This document shows positions 39,191-50,480 of a stretch of DNA of 64,000 nucleotides, in pieces. The position numbers and the translations under genes were made by a program. Origin of the DNA: Sinohyriopsis cumingii (Eukaryota > Mollusca > Bivalvia > Unionida > Unionidae). The stretch spans positions 97,519,451 to 97,583,450 of the forward strand of contig CM068825.1 in NCBI GenBank assembly GCA_028554795.2, in the 5' to 3' direction. The notes under the pieces are model-generated. The model saw nothing but the letters and a program-made list of their open reading frames with translations, searched no databases and was not told where the DNA came from. Positions within the stretch are counted from its first letter, which is position 1. Every line of letters starts with the position of its first letter.

Positions 39191-40135
39191 TGTTACATAT
39201 TTAGGCTCGAATAAATAGTAACACAGAAAGCGTGAAAACAACAAGCTTTTTAAAATTTAACAAATAATTTAATTTCCTGGAAAAATTCTGTAAAAATGAA
39301 AAAAGGAGAACTTACGGTTTCAAGAATCAATCCAAAAGTAATCTAAGAATAATCCATGAATTATTTTGCATAAGTCCTAGTAATAAATGTTCTAATAATT
39401 TCAAGTTCGAATCCTGATGAAAAATCCAAGATGGATGATGACGTATGCTGTAGTCAGTATTGTGCTTATCTACAGTTCCTTGTAGAGTTACAAATAATGC
39501 CACTCCGGTGTTGGAAATCCAAATTAAACTTGTAAGCAATGTCTTTTCAAAATTTCTGTGTAAGCACTCCTCAAAATATTTCCAGACAAAAAAGAATTCC
39601 TTTGAAATCCAAATGATCTGAAGATAATTAACTCAAAATCTGGCCAACAACAAAGAAAACAACTTATACCAAGTGTAAAAGCCCCAAACTGAGAAATCTC
39701 TCTATACATCTCTAATAAAACTAACAAATGCGTAGCAATGTTAAAACCAGAAGGGGGGGGGGGGGTCACGTGATCATGTTTATGTCACTACATCAAAAAT
39801 GACCTGATGAAAACCAATCATTTTCTTTAAGAAATAAAAAAAAATAAAAAAAGTTGTTTACATCTTAAACCAAAAGCCCCATCATGACCTTGACAACAAC
39901 CAATCATTTTAAAACAAAGACAGAACCTTGTTTACTAATTCTGAATCAAGGTCAGCATCCAGGCCAACACCTGGTGTTCATGAAAAGAATGATACAGGTC
40001 AACCAATTTTCTGGAAAAATATCATCTCCAGTGAATAAATTTACATTACAACAGCATGTAAGAAAAATAAAATGAAAATAAAAACTGACAAATTAAATTA
40101 AACTAAATATATATTAAATCAGATATATGTAACAA
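39191..40135. mobile_element. LTR-like repeat (solo LTR candidate), copy 1
   Basis: A 945-bp unit begins TGTTACATATTTAGGCTCGA and ends ATATATGTAACA, giving TG...CA ends within a ~10-bp inverted repeat. ATAT flanks both sides (39187-39190, 40136-40139). A related, rearranged copy with its own 4-bp duplication lies at 47322-49787. TG...CA ends plus a 4-bp duplication fit a Gypsy-type solo LTR; no internal retroviral genes are present, so a non-autonomous DNA element cannot be excluded. Confidence 0.6.
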
Positions 40136-40579
40136 TATACCACTCCCTCACCCCACCCAACTATCAAATAAGCAATACCCTTAGTTATACTTCTTATTGT
40201 TGTTCTTGTCTTGTAGTTTTATGCCATTTTTCTCATTATGATATTGTTATACATAACAAACCCCTGTAGGGGTAACATATCCATATTCAGACAGCCGAGA
40301 TAATTTTTCCTCAATTTCCTTTCAAGAGTAGAGTTCAAAAATGGCCACCAAAATTGTTCATTCAAAAACCAGACATTCCAGAAGGTGGGATTAAAAACGT
40401 TTTCCCACGATCCCAGCCAATCAGTAAAGAGGATACTGCACAATAATTTCATGGGCTTATTTGGACCAATCAGAATCATAAAGTGATAATTTTAACATGT
40501 AATATCAAAAATATGAAACTGCACATACTATAGGAAAACTATATATAATAAATATAGATACATTCATTCAACAACTTAC

Positions 40580-40682
40580 CAATCACTGCTACGCAATCAG
40601 GATTCACAATGCCACTGGGGAGAATGTGGAAGGCATACTCTTTCTTACCCACAACAACTGTATGGCCTGCATTGTTGCCTCC
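40580..40682 (-). CDS. ADSS: Adenylosuccinate synthetase, coding exon 2
   Basis: This 103-bp exon follows ATTTTCAG and precedes GTAAGT on the minus strand. It reads [18 protein letters not shown], then [16 protein letters not shown], plus one base of Gly92 (residues 58-91). GGNNAGHT is an invariant active-site signature: its His (here His64) acts with the Asp of GDEGKGK as the acid/base pair in phosphoryl transfer from GTP to IMP. HILPSGI is the conserved hydrophobic strand that follows. Phase 0 entry and phase 1 exit fit exons 1 and 3. Confidence 0.97.
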
Positions 40683-43329
40683 CTGAAAATATAGTCACAC
40701 TGTATCTTGAATTGCATGTGCATACTTAAAGAGAGTGAATAAACTACAAGTTAGTTTCAGAAATGTCATTTAGCACATTCTGTCTACTGTAATTTTTGAT
40801 GATAATGCTGCTCCTGGGTACTGACCACACTGAGATATTTTCAATCCATGTTTGTAAAAGAGAAATAAAAAGCAAGTTTCTGTATGTACTTGCTTATAAG
40901 TCGAATCCAACTGCAAACTGTTCGACGTAATCAGTTTAACAAACTGTACCCTCGTCTGCAAGAGCATTACGCTAAGGCATATCAGGATCTTTGTTGACTA
41001 GTTTGACTGAACCTGTATGCAAGTATATGCACATCTGCCTGTATTGGTATCCATGCTTCAAAAAGACGTGAAACATCTTATACCTTAATAATCCCTCACT
41101 TACAGATCTACCTACAAGAAGTCAACTTGTGGTGTTTGATACAGCAATTATAAGACTCTTGTCTCTGACTGCATCTGAAATGGTATTTATCATCACAAAA
41201 AGCCATATTATTTAAAGACTGACCTGTTGGCAGAGAGCCACTTTACATTTTGCCTATTAACCCTTTACACTATTGTGATTGTGTTTCTTTGTTTTGATAG
41301 GTCTGGTCTCTGAACTATATAAGCCCTAATGTCCAGTTTCAAAACCCTGTTTTGAAGTCAACCTCTATGCAGGATCTATGTCCTGGTTAAAAGTTTGCAC
41401 ATCTATTAGAATTCTAGGTTTTCTTAAAAAATACATCTTTTACATTTAATTGTGGACAGTATGTGATGGTTTATTGAGAAAGTAGGATCTTTTTAAGGAA
41501 CAATAATAGACATTCATCATCCTGGCCTTTAATCGTGTCAACAGAACAGGGCTAAGTAAATTACCATCTAGTATTCTTTTATTTTACATTGTCTTTAAAG
41601 AATTGAAATAGACTGTATACATCTTTAATTATTTACTTAGCTTTGCTTTATATAAAAATAAGCATGTAGTGTAAATTAGTTCTAGGTGCTACAAAAATAC
41701 TTTACCACAGAATACTGAGGTATTTCTGAACATACCACAATATATACCATGGTATACAACAATTATATTTGGGACCAACAATTTGATTTTCTGGGGCAGG
41801 AGCCTGACACTTTTTGTAAATTTAAAAGAACCCATCTAAGGTGAAAAAATATCTGCTGATTTGTAGGAAAATAACTGCATATTATTTGAAGAATTTTTTT
41901 TACAGTCTTCTGATAAAATAAAATATCAAAGTTCAAAAAATCAGTGACCCCATTACCTAGTAGATAACTACTATGTTTACAGTAAAAGCTGCACTAGTGG
42001 TAATCTAAGAACTAACAAAAGTGAAATCTTAAGCTAATTACACAAGAGCTGATAGCTGTAAAAGACACTGTGCAGAAACAAGAGCTAGTTTATCAAATAG
42101 AAAGTGTTGGCACTCAAGCTTACAATTTACCAGCTACACTAGTGATATATTAAGCAGGGAGACTTCAATGAAACACTAATACCCTAACACCTAGGTAAGA
42201 TATTATCTGAAAGGGACAATAAACATAAAACACACTCAAGAAAATGAAAAAAACACTTATTGGATTTCAGAAATTGCACAAAATTCAAATGGAAAACAAG
42301 TGCTCACCTCAAAATCATAGCATGATTTGAAGTCTTACAGAAGAATGCATGTACTTCACACATTAACATGTGTGAGTAAACAAAAAACACGTTTGTGAAA
42401 GAATTTTTTTTTAATATCATTTTGTCATGAAAATGAAACATGCTGCTAATATAAATTGGTAGCAAGATTACGCAGGAATTTGTTTTTATTTCTTATGGAC
42501 AGAAAATACAGATCTAACAGTATAAAAAAAATTACCCTGGCATGTACCAACAAAAAAATTACTGTGCACCTCTACTGTAGATCAATTTAAAAAAATCAAA
42601 TTTGGTAAATGGATACACTCACACAGAATATCTATATGAATGGAACAAAGAATGACAAGTGTGCATGTAGGTTACAAGAGCTAAATTTTCAAAAGGAGTA
42701 CATGTATTTACCTTCTCAACCAGGCAAAGGAATTAAGCCCAAAACATCTTGCAATTGTTGAAATGCATGGCACAATTTGGGATACAAAGCCTACTACTCC
42801 TAATTATCAAAAGAAATTTACACAAAGTCAAGGCAAAAACATGACAAATATTCTGGAAATTTTATACATTAAATGTATTTGGTCAACTATGTCAAGCTTG
42901 TATTAAAACTGTCAAGTTGTAATATACAGGTATTTTTGTATATATGAGTTATCAAATATGAAAATCAACCTCAAGAAGCAAAACAGTGCTAAATAACAAA
43001 GCAGACATTTTTTTTAACAAACAGGATGGAAATATATCACAATGAAATATGAAGTGAAAATCAACATTTCTATTACAGTACTAAAGAGAAAAATATTCTG
43101 CAATTTTATTTCAATGTGGAGCAAAAGCAAAAATGCCTAGACTACAAATTATTAAAAGATGTTGATGTAATGTACTGTTGCATCAGAATTGTTTTATTTA
43201 TTTTGGGGGGGGGGGGGGGGGGCGGGTTTCAACGATGTTGTTGCATTAAACAATGAACTTCAAGACCCAACCAAAACTTAGTGATATATGATAAGGACCC
43301 ACAGTATTTATTTTAACTGTTGCTAGAGA
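40683..43329 (-). other. Start of ADSS intron 1 side, no gene seen
   Basis: AT-rich sequence with no domain-bearing frame and no clear transposon ends. A run of seventeen Gs interrupted by one C lies at about 43205-43224. A splice-like segment near 42.7 kb was considered for ADSS and rejected because it lies on the wrong side of exon 2. Confidence 0.5.
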
Positions 43330-43631
43330 TTAACCCTTTCATCACTAAGTAACTTGGTGGGCATAGAGTCCTCAACACTAACCCTTTCATCACTATGGAC
43401 CACTTTACCATTCTAGGGCAGTGTTTTTCTCTAACGTTACAGTACCCGAATATATAAATTTTGGGATACCTCTAATAACTTCCTACTTGTAATGTATATA
43501 TTATATTTGGATTATCTCGTGAGTTTAGCTTGTATACAACTAGAAATATCGAACAAAGTAGGCACTTTTAACGAATTTTCCGAATGGTGAAATTTGTATA
43601 CAAAATGGTGGAGTTCGAAAAAAGTGATTAA

Positions 43632-44116
43632 GTGTTAGATTTTGAATTATCAGAGGATTTTACCAATTTCGACTTAGTCAAGTTGGATGAAAATGAGAGA
43701 AGGCATCTGGAGAGACAATGGAATGCGCTTGTGGGTGACAGTGATGACGATGAAGAGGACTTTGAAGGTTTTGAACCGGAGTTAGTGTATGCTCCACGTA
43801 ACTTTGTTTGGACGAAGTTGGAAAACCAAAGAGATTTGTTTCAATTTTCTGAGTGAGTTGGACCCACCCAAGTGTTAGATGGCTCCAGGAGAGCTTTGGT
43901 ATATTTCAAATATTCTATTCAGATGAAGTTTTTGGAAACATTGTCCAGCTAACGAATTTGAATGCGACCATCAAACATGCCAGAGGCGATACAGGTGTGT
44001 AGACTGATCTCACCTTGGATGAAATCAAGGCATTTTATGGAATTTTAATTTCTAGCTGTCATATACCTGAAAGAAAGACTTGTGATGCTACTGGAATTAT
44101 TCATGAGTACATCTAG
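43632..44116 (+). pseudogene. piggyBac transposase N-terminus, left arm
   Basis: It encodes an acidic amino-terminal region with DSDDDEEDFEGFEPE, typical of piggyBac transposases before the catalytic domain, then PRNFVWTKLENQRDLFQFSE. After frameshifts it continues with DLTLDEIKAFYGILISS, matching the conserved TLxEIKAFxGxLI block at the start of the catalytic domain. Translation ends at a stop shared with the right arm, and the catalytic aspartates are missing. Confidence 0.8.
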
Positions 44117-44636
44117 GGTCAATTGAACAAGTTTTGGGAAATTTCTAAGTTTTCATAGAAGTAAATAGATAATTACTTGTATTTTACCTATTGTGTTACC
44201 TGTCTGCACCTGTATTTTAACAGTTGTAATAGATATGCACATTATTGTCAATTAGTCATAGAATTTGCAAAGTTATGTTATTTCAAAATCCACAAGTCAT
44301 TTTGCTTTACAACTCCAAAGTTACTTAGCCCTTTCATCACTAAATAACTTTGGGGGCATGGAGTCCTATACACTAAGTAACTTTGGAGTTGTAAAGCAAA
44401 ATGACTCGTGGGTTTTGAAATAACATAACTTTGCCAATTTTAAAGATATCTGGCTGGATTAGGTGTCAAAATCAAGGTTAAAAATCAAATTCTATGACTA
44501 ATTGACAATAATGTGCATATCTATTACAACTGTTAAAATACAGGTGCAAACAGGTAACACAATAGGTAAAATACAAGTAATTATCTATTTACTTCTATGA
44601 AAACTTCGAAAGTTCCCAAAACTTGTTCAATTGACC

Positions 44637-45161
44637 CTAGATGTACTCATGAATAATTCCAGTAGCATCACAAGTCTTTCTTTCAGGTATATGACAGCTA
44701 GAAATTAAAATTCCATAAAATGCCTTGATTTCATCCAAGGTGAGATCGGTCCACACACCTGTATCACCTCTGGCATGTTTGATGGTCGCATTCAAATTCG
44801 TTAGCTGGACAATGTTTCCAAAAACTTCATCTGAATAGAATATTTGAAAATATACCAAAGCTCTCCTGAAGCCATCTAACACTCAGATGGGTCCAACTCT
44901 CTCAGAAAACTGAAACAAATCTCTTTGGTTTTCCAACTTCGTTCAAACAAAATTACGTGGAGCATACACTAACTCCGGTTCAAAACCTTCAAAGTCCTCT
45001 TCATCGTCATCACTGTCACCCACAAGCGCATTCCATTGCCTCTCCAGATGCCTTCTCTCATTTTCATCCAACTTGACTAAGTCGAAATTGGTAAAATCCT
45101 CTGATAATTCAAAATCTAACACTTCAATCACCTTCTTCGAACTCAGCCATTTTGTATACAA
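44637..45161 (-). pseudogene. piggyBac transposase N-terminus, right arm
   Basis: The mirror copy of the left-arm fragment. The same acidic stretch is followed, after one in-frame stop and a short gap, by LDGFRRALVYFQIFYSDEVF, then NATIKHARGDTGVWTDLTLD and EIKAFYGILISSCHIP. This arm keeps the downstream part in one frame whereas the left arm is shifted there. It ends at the same stop after IIHEYI. No DDD residues are present. Confidence 0.8.
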
Positions 45162-45975
45162 ATTTCACCATTCGGAAAATTCGTTAAAAGTGCCTGCTTT
45201 GTTTGATATTTTTAGCTGTATACCAGCTAAACTCATGAGATTATCCAAATATAATATATACAAGTAGGAACTTACTAGAGGTATCCCAAAATTTATATAG
45301 TCGGATACTATAACATTAGAGAAGAACACTGCCCCAGACCAGTAAAGTGGTCCATAGTGTTTATGGACTTACTTCCCCATGACCAGAAAACTGTTATACA
45401 GTGATGCAAGGGTTGACAAAGCTACTAGCATTTGATAAATTAAGTACAATACTGTAATCCAGTAACAATACCAGCTTTCATATGTACGTTTTATTTTAAC
45501 AGTTTGAAAAAGTATTGTAAAGCATGTTACATTGATTCAAAGCACACATATCAATAATGTATCCAGTAAGAACTTACCCTTTGGAATTTGTAACTTGGGG
45601 TGGTTAACAGAATTATTTCTTCATTTTCAATGCCAAAAATGGCATTTTATAAAATTTATGGTTATGTTATATTTTAATGTTTGTAGGTTCATGGTGACAA
45701 TTTTCATTGTGGCAAAAATTGGTGGTAGGGTACGTTGACAATGGCCAGAAGATTTATACCCAGGGTCTTTGTAATGGTTGATAAGAGACAACCACATTTA
45801 TTAATTTTATTTCAAAGCACATCAAATACAAATACCAAGCTTATAACTGAATCCTTGTGCTTTTCAGCATGATTAAAATTAATATCCATTTTATTTTAAA
45901 ATACATATAATAAAAATATTGAGTCCCGTTCAACATACAATATCATTGAATCCTGTTTTTCAGGAAGCACAGTAT

Positions 45976-46800
45976 TAGGGCATAACCGACTTTTGATCCG
46001 GAAATCGGATTCCACCGGATAGTATGAACTTCCGATTAATCGGAGTCAGACAAGGCAGGAATGACCGATTCGGATAATAAAAATAATAAAGTTGAATTTC
46101 TATAGCACCGTGTCTAACACTGCGTGTCATTCGATAGTGCGTTAATAAAGAAGTCAGAAAAGTCCAATATGGTCAACACAACGGGGTGAAACGATAATAC
46201 TTGAGTTAGACCGAAAGATTTAAATTTATTAAAATATATAATACAGTCCTAACCGTTTATGTCAACATCCTCAATAATGAAGGTATAATATTGAATACAT
46301 TGACACATGCTAATGAGGTATTAAAAGAAAATGATTCCGCAAGAGGCCAACTTTATAGGACCAAACAAAAGCCTGTTTTATTTTTATTTGACCGCAACAT
46401 TAAAGCATGGCGGCAAGATCAACTAATTGTTGAATAAAGTACAGGATGGAACTGGCCGCTTGCCGACATAAATGATTAAGGCGGGAAAATAAAAGCCTGG
46501 CGGCAAGATCAACTAATTGTTGAACAAAGAATGGGTCGGAACTGGCAAAAAAATAAAAAATTTCATGGATTCTTTGTGGCTTTGAACTTCATTGCATTTT
46601 GCTATAGTCCTGCCATATCCTTCCCCTTGTGACATCGGTGTGATATGCAAAACGTGTGTAACATGGTTTAAAAAGTTGATTTGAAAAACCTTTTAATTTA
46701 GCATTTCCAATTAATTGAATCGTATCTGGAATCGGAAAAATTTCATGCCCAAAATCCGGAATCGGAAATCAGTAGAAAAATGCTAATCGGTTATGCCCAA
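45976..46800. mobile_element. hAT-type MITE
   Basis: An 825-bp element with ends TAGGGCATAACCGA and TCGGTTATGCCCAA (13 of 14 matching as inverted repeat) and a perfect 8-bp duplication CACAGTAT (45968-45975 and 46801-46808). Many internal copies of CCGGAATCGGA-like text lie near both ends, and CGGCAAGATCAACTAATTG occurs twice about 95 bp apart. No transposase frame. The 8-bp duplication indicates mobilisation by a hAT transposase. Confidence 0.88.
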
Positions 46801-46934
46801 CACAGTATAATAATTTGAAATTACAAAAAAATACCAATAGTCTGATAACATAATCAAAATGGTCTCCTATATTCAGGAAGGCTGCTTTTGTCAGTGGATG
46901 GAAAGACCCTAGGTACACAAATTATGACTATAAT

Positions 46935-47321
46935 AAAAGTTCTTCCAGCTTTTATCCTGATTAATATATACATCCCAGGTACATTTACAAGGACTATAGT
47001 AAAAGTACTTCCAGCCTTTATCCTGAATAAATACATCCCAGGCACATGTACAAGGACTATAGTTAAAGTATTTCCAGCCTTTATCCTGAATAAATACATC
47101 CCAGGCACATGTACAAGGACTATAGTTAAAGTATTTCCAGCCTTTATCCTGAATAAATACATCCCAGGCACATGTACAAGGACTATAGTTAAAGTATTTC
47201 CAGCCTTTATCCTGAATAAATACATCCCAGGCACATGTACAAGGACTATAGTTAAAGTATTTCCAGCCTTTATCTGAATAATAAATACATCCCAGGTACA
47301 TGTACAAGGACTATAGTAAAT
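46935..47321. repeat. 63-bp minisatellite, about six units (left part)
   Basis: The unit reads TTCCAGCCTTTATCCTGAAT, then AAATACATCCCAGG, then ACATGTACAAGGACTATAG. Middle units are nearly identical; outer ones are diverged. The 63-bp period is a multiple of three and stop-free in several frames, which creates open frames of 129-212 codons on both strands that should not be annotated as genes. The array is cut by the LTR-like repeat and resumes at 49788. Confidence 0.92.
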
Positions 47322-49787
47322 TGTTATGTGTTTAGGCTTGAATAAACAGCAACACAAAAAAGAGTGAAAACAACAAGCTTTGAAAAAATATTTTATTTCC
47401 CTGGAAAATTCTGTAAAAATGAAAAAATATGAACTTACGATTTTAAGAATCAAATCCAAAAATATTCCATGAATAAAATTTTTGAAGTCCAAATAACAAA
47501 ATGTTCTACTGATTTCAAGTCTGAATCCCCGATGAAGAATCCAAGATGGAAAATGATGATGTATGCTGTAATCTGTAGTGTTGAAGTCTACGGTTTCTTA
47601 TAGAAACAAGAATTATCACTCCGGTTTTGGAAATCTGAATAAATTTTTATATAAACTGTCTTTGTTCAGCAATTTCACATGAGCACATGTATTTTCCAGG
47701 AAAAAAAAAATTAATCTTATGTCAATTGTTTAGGCTCGAAAAAACTGTAACACAAGAGTGAAAACAACAAGCTTTTAAAAATACAATAATTTATTTCCCT
47801 GGAAAAATGATCCAAAAATAATCAGAATAAAATTTTAGTAGTCCTAATAACAAAATGTTCATATGATTTCACGCATGAATCCCGAAGAAGAATCCAAGAT
47901 GGAAGACGATGACGTATGCTACAATCTGTAGTGCTGAAGTCTACAGTTCCTTGTAGAAATAAAAATCATCACTCCGGTTTCTGATAGGTGAATAAATTTT
48001 TTTTAAAAACTGTCCTCGTTCCACAATATTAAATGAGCACACATATTTTCCAGAAAAATAACAGAATTAATCCTTTTGAATCCAAGTAATTTGAAATAAC
48101 TCCAAACAGCACAACATACAACTAACAGTTTAACAGCCCAACTTCTACTGAGATTAATTCAACAAAACATGGGTTATATGGCCTATCTAAAACGTAAACA
48201 ATGGTCACGTGATCATCTTCTGGAAGTTTAAAGAAGCAAGTACTTGTTACAGATCACCTTTACCCAGTTCAACCCTGACGAAAATCAATCACTTTTACCC
48301 TAAGAAATAAAAAATTAAAAACATCGTTTACATCTTAAAGACAAAGTCCCATCATGACCTTGGAAACAACCAATAATTTTAAAGTGAAATAGAACTTGTT
48401 TACAAAGGTTGCTAAAAATTCTGAAACAAGGTCAGGATTTAGATCAACACCTGGTGTTTATAAACTAACCGTCAAGGTCAAACTATTTTCTAAAAAAAAA
48501 GTATCTCTAGTGAATAAAATTTACATTACAATATCACGTAATGAAACATAAAAAATTTAAACTGACAAACAATTAAATATATATTAAATCAGATATAATT
48601 AAATCAAATATACATAACATTAATCCTTTTGAATCCAAGTAATTTGAAATAACTCCAAACAGTACAACATACAACTTCCAGTGTAAGAGCCCAGCTAGCA
48701 TTAGAATATCTGTCCAAAACAAAGGTTACATCATTTTCGCAAATGCAGAAAGGAGGTCACGTGATCATGTTCCAGAACCTCGTAGAAATTATATACTTGT
48801 TAAAGATCACATACACCCAGTGTGGCCCTCATGAAAACCAATCATTTTACTCTAAAAAATAAAAATTGTTTACATCTTAACACATTAACACCTAGCAACG
48901 ACTTTACGGGGCAGGAGGTAGTAGGCTACTGCCAAGCTCTGTAGCATCATGGTCATGCATGATACACCAAAGTGGGTGGTATTATAGAAAGGTAGACAGA
49001 TTAGCTCTACAATGATACCAAATAATCTGGAATATCTAGTTACACTACAAAATACAGGTAGAAAAACGTATTTTTTTGGACCCGACTTTTTTTTAATACC
49101 CAAAATTCGCCAGTGGTCAGAATCCGATTTTGTGTCCGGATTTTAGTCTTTTTGGTCTCAGATCTAAGGCAAACCGGTATTAACTGCAAACAGACAGATA
49201 AGCCTTTGCAAAAAGTAGGATAAGATGGGCATTTGGAATAAAGAGTGGTCTCCATACAAAAATACTGGCTCCGTTTAGCAACAAAAAAAAATAATCCAAC
49301 TTTTACCATTCTGCTCATGCACGAGTCAAGTAGACAAAGAAAAAAAAGAAATGTTTCTAACACAACTAGGCAGTATGTTATTCAAAGATGACCGGGGATT
49401 TGGTGTTTTCGAGCCTATTCAGAAATAGCTTTCAAAATGTGTTTCCTACTCGATTTTCAGGCAAAAATGACAAAAAGCTCCAGGGGTTAATGTGTTAAAC
49501 AAGTAGTCCCATCTTGATCATGACAACAACCAATCATTTTAAAATAAAAATATAACTTATTATGTGGTTGCTACTAATTTTGAATCAAGGTAAGGATCTA
49601 GATCAACACCTGGTTGTTTACAAGACAGTCAAGGTCAAATTATTTTCTGGTAAAAGTATCGTCTCTAGTGAATAAATTTACATTACAATAGCATGAAATG
49701 AATTTTTTAAAAATAAAAACTGACAAACAATTAAATTGAAATAAATATATATTAAATTGGATATAATTAAATCAAATATACATAACA
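47322..49787. mobile_element. LTR-like repeat, copy 2 (rearranged)
   Basis: It begins TGTTATGTGTTTAGGCTTGA and ends AATATACATAACA, and AAAT flanks both sides (47318-47321, 49788-49791). Compared with the copy at 39191-40135 it is longer: the start-like phrase TTGTTTAGGCTCGAAAAAAC reappears near 47.72 kb and the block TTAATCCTTTTGAATCCAAG occurs near 48.07 and 48.62 kb, so parts are tandemly duplicated. A piggyBac-type MITE is inserted at 48881-49494. No gag or pol frame was seen. Confidence 0.65.
48881..49494 (-). mobile_element. piggyBac-type MITE, copy 3 (inverted)
   Basis: A 614-bp copy in reverse orientation, flanked by TTAA at 48877-48880 and 49495-49498. Ends are CACATTAACACCT and AGGGGTTAATGTG. 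It has the same length as copy 1 and lies within the LTR-like repeat, so it is the youngest layer at this site. Confidence 0.88.
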
Positions 49788-49925
49788 AAATGTACTTACA
49801 GCCTTTATTTTTAATATTACATCCTTGGTACATGAACATGTATTAGGACTATAGTAAAAGTACTTCCAGCCTTTATCTTGAACAATACACCATAGGTACA
49901 TATATTATGACTAAAAAGTACATGC
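49788..49925. repeat. 63-bp minisatellite, right remnant
   Basis: After the LTR-like repeat the phrase GTACTTCCAGCCTTTATCTT and GGTACATGAACATG return, with ACTATAGTAAAAGTACTTCC. About two diverged units remain, showing that the array once continued through the insertion point. Confidence 0.8.
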
Positions 49926-50327
49926 CTTTTATCAAGAGGGTGAACCAAGTAAAGCTTGGATCTGTTGGTACTGCTCCTCTATGGAAGGGGATTACTGCCA
50001 TAATTATATGCACATATTTCCTAATCTTCTTTGATGCATTATTGTAAATGGCTGCTTGCAAGTGCTACTTTCATAATTCTATCAATGTATATTGTATTTT
50101 CATTGTTGCAAATTGTATGTGGCAGTTTGCAAGTGCTACATTCATAATTCTAGTCATGAATTTTCTATTTTTCATTGATCCAAGCTGTAAATGGTTGCTT
50201 GCAAGTTATTCAATCTCCTTTCCTTCTGCGTCATTGTATCTTGCGATTTGCCAACTACTGAATTGATTCTGTAGTTTGTCGTATGACAAACTTTGTCAGT
50301 TATTACAAGTTTTGTATATTCTGTTTA

Positions 50328-50480
50328 TAAACTTTACATCATTCCAACTGCTGTTTTCGTACAGATGTGGCCTTGCAACAATGTAAATACTAAGTTTTAT
50401 CAGTATCGTCTTTGTTGTCCAACTCATGTCACCATCTACTGTCATAATGGCATATTAGAGATTAACATGGCATTATGACA
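50328..50480 (+). repeat. Second copy of the hAT-internal segment
   Basis: It matches 36420-36575 closely, from AAACTTTACAT to GGCATTATGA, but without hAT sequence on either side. Two copies in unrelated contexts suggest a small mobile or hAT-derived fragment. No terminal repeats could be defined. Confidence 0.65.

Larger units (their letters stand above)
43330..45416. mobile_element. Inverted-dimer piggyBac relic
   Basis: A ~2.08-kb palindrome. The left outer end is TTAACCCTTTCATCACT and the right outer end, read inward, is TCAACCCTTGCATCACT, so TTAA has become TTGA on the right. Each ~1-kb arm carries the same piggyBac transposase start reading toward the centre. The arms meet near 44325-44375, where another end-like phrase (CCCTTTCATCACTAAATAAC) occurs. 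The right arm has about 55 bp not in the left. The two arms are very similar, so the duplication is fairly recent. Confidence 0.8.

Noticed and set aside
42700-42760. LIPLPG-like text before a GTAAAT donor, reminiscent of the ADSS HLP segment
   Set aside because: It lies upstream of exon 2 in gene order and has an in-frame stop; the true segment is in exon 3 at 23427-23540.
46854-47492. 212-codon minus-strand open frame and a 129-codon plus-strand one
   Set aside because: The 63-bp minisatellite period is a multiple of three and stop-free, so both strands stay open without coding.
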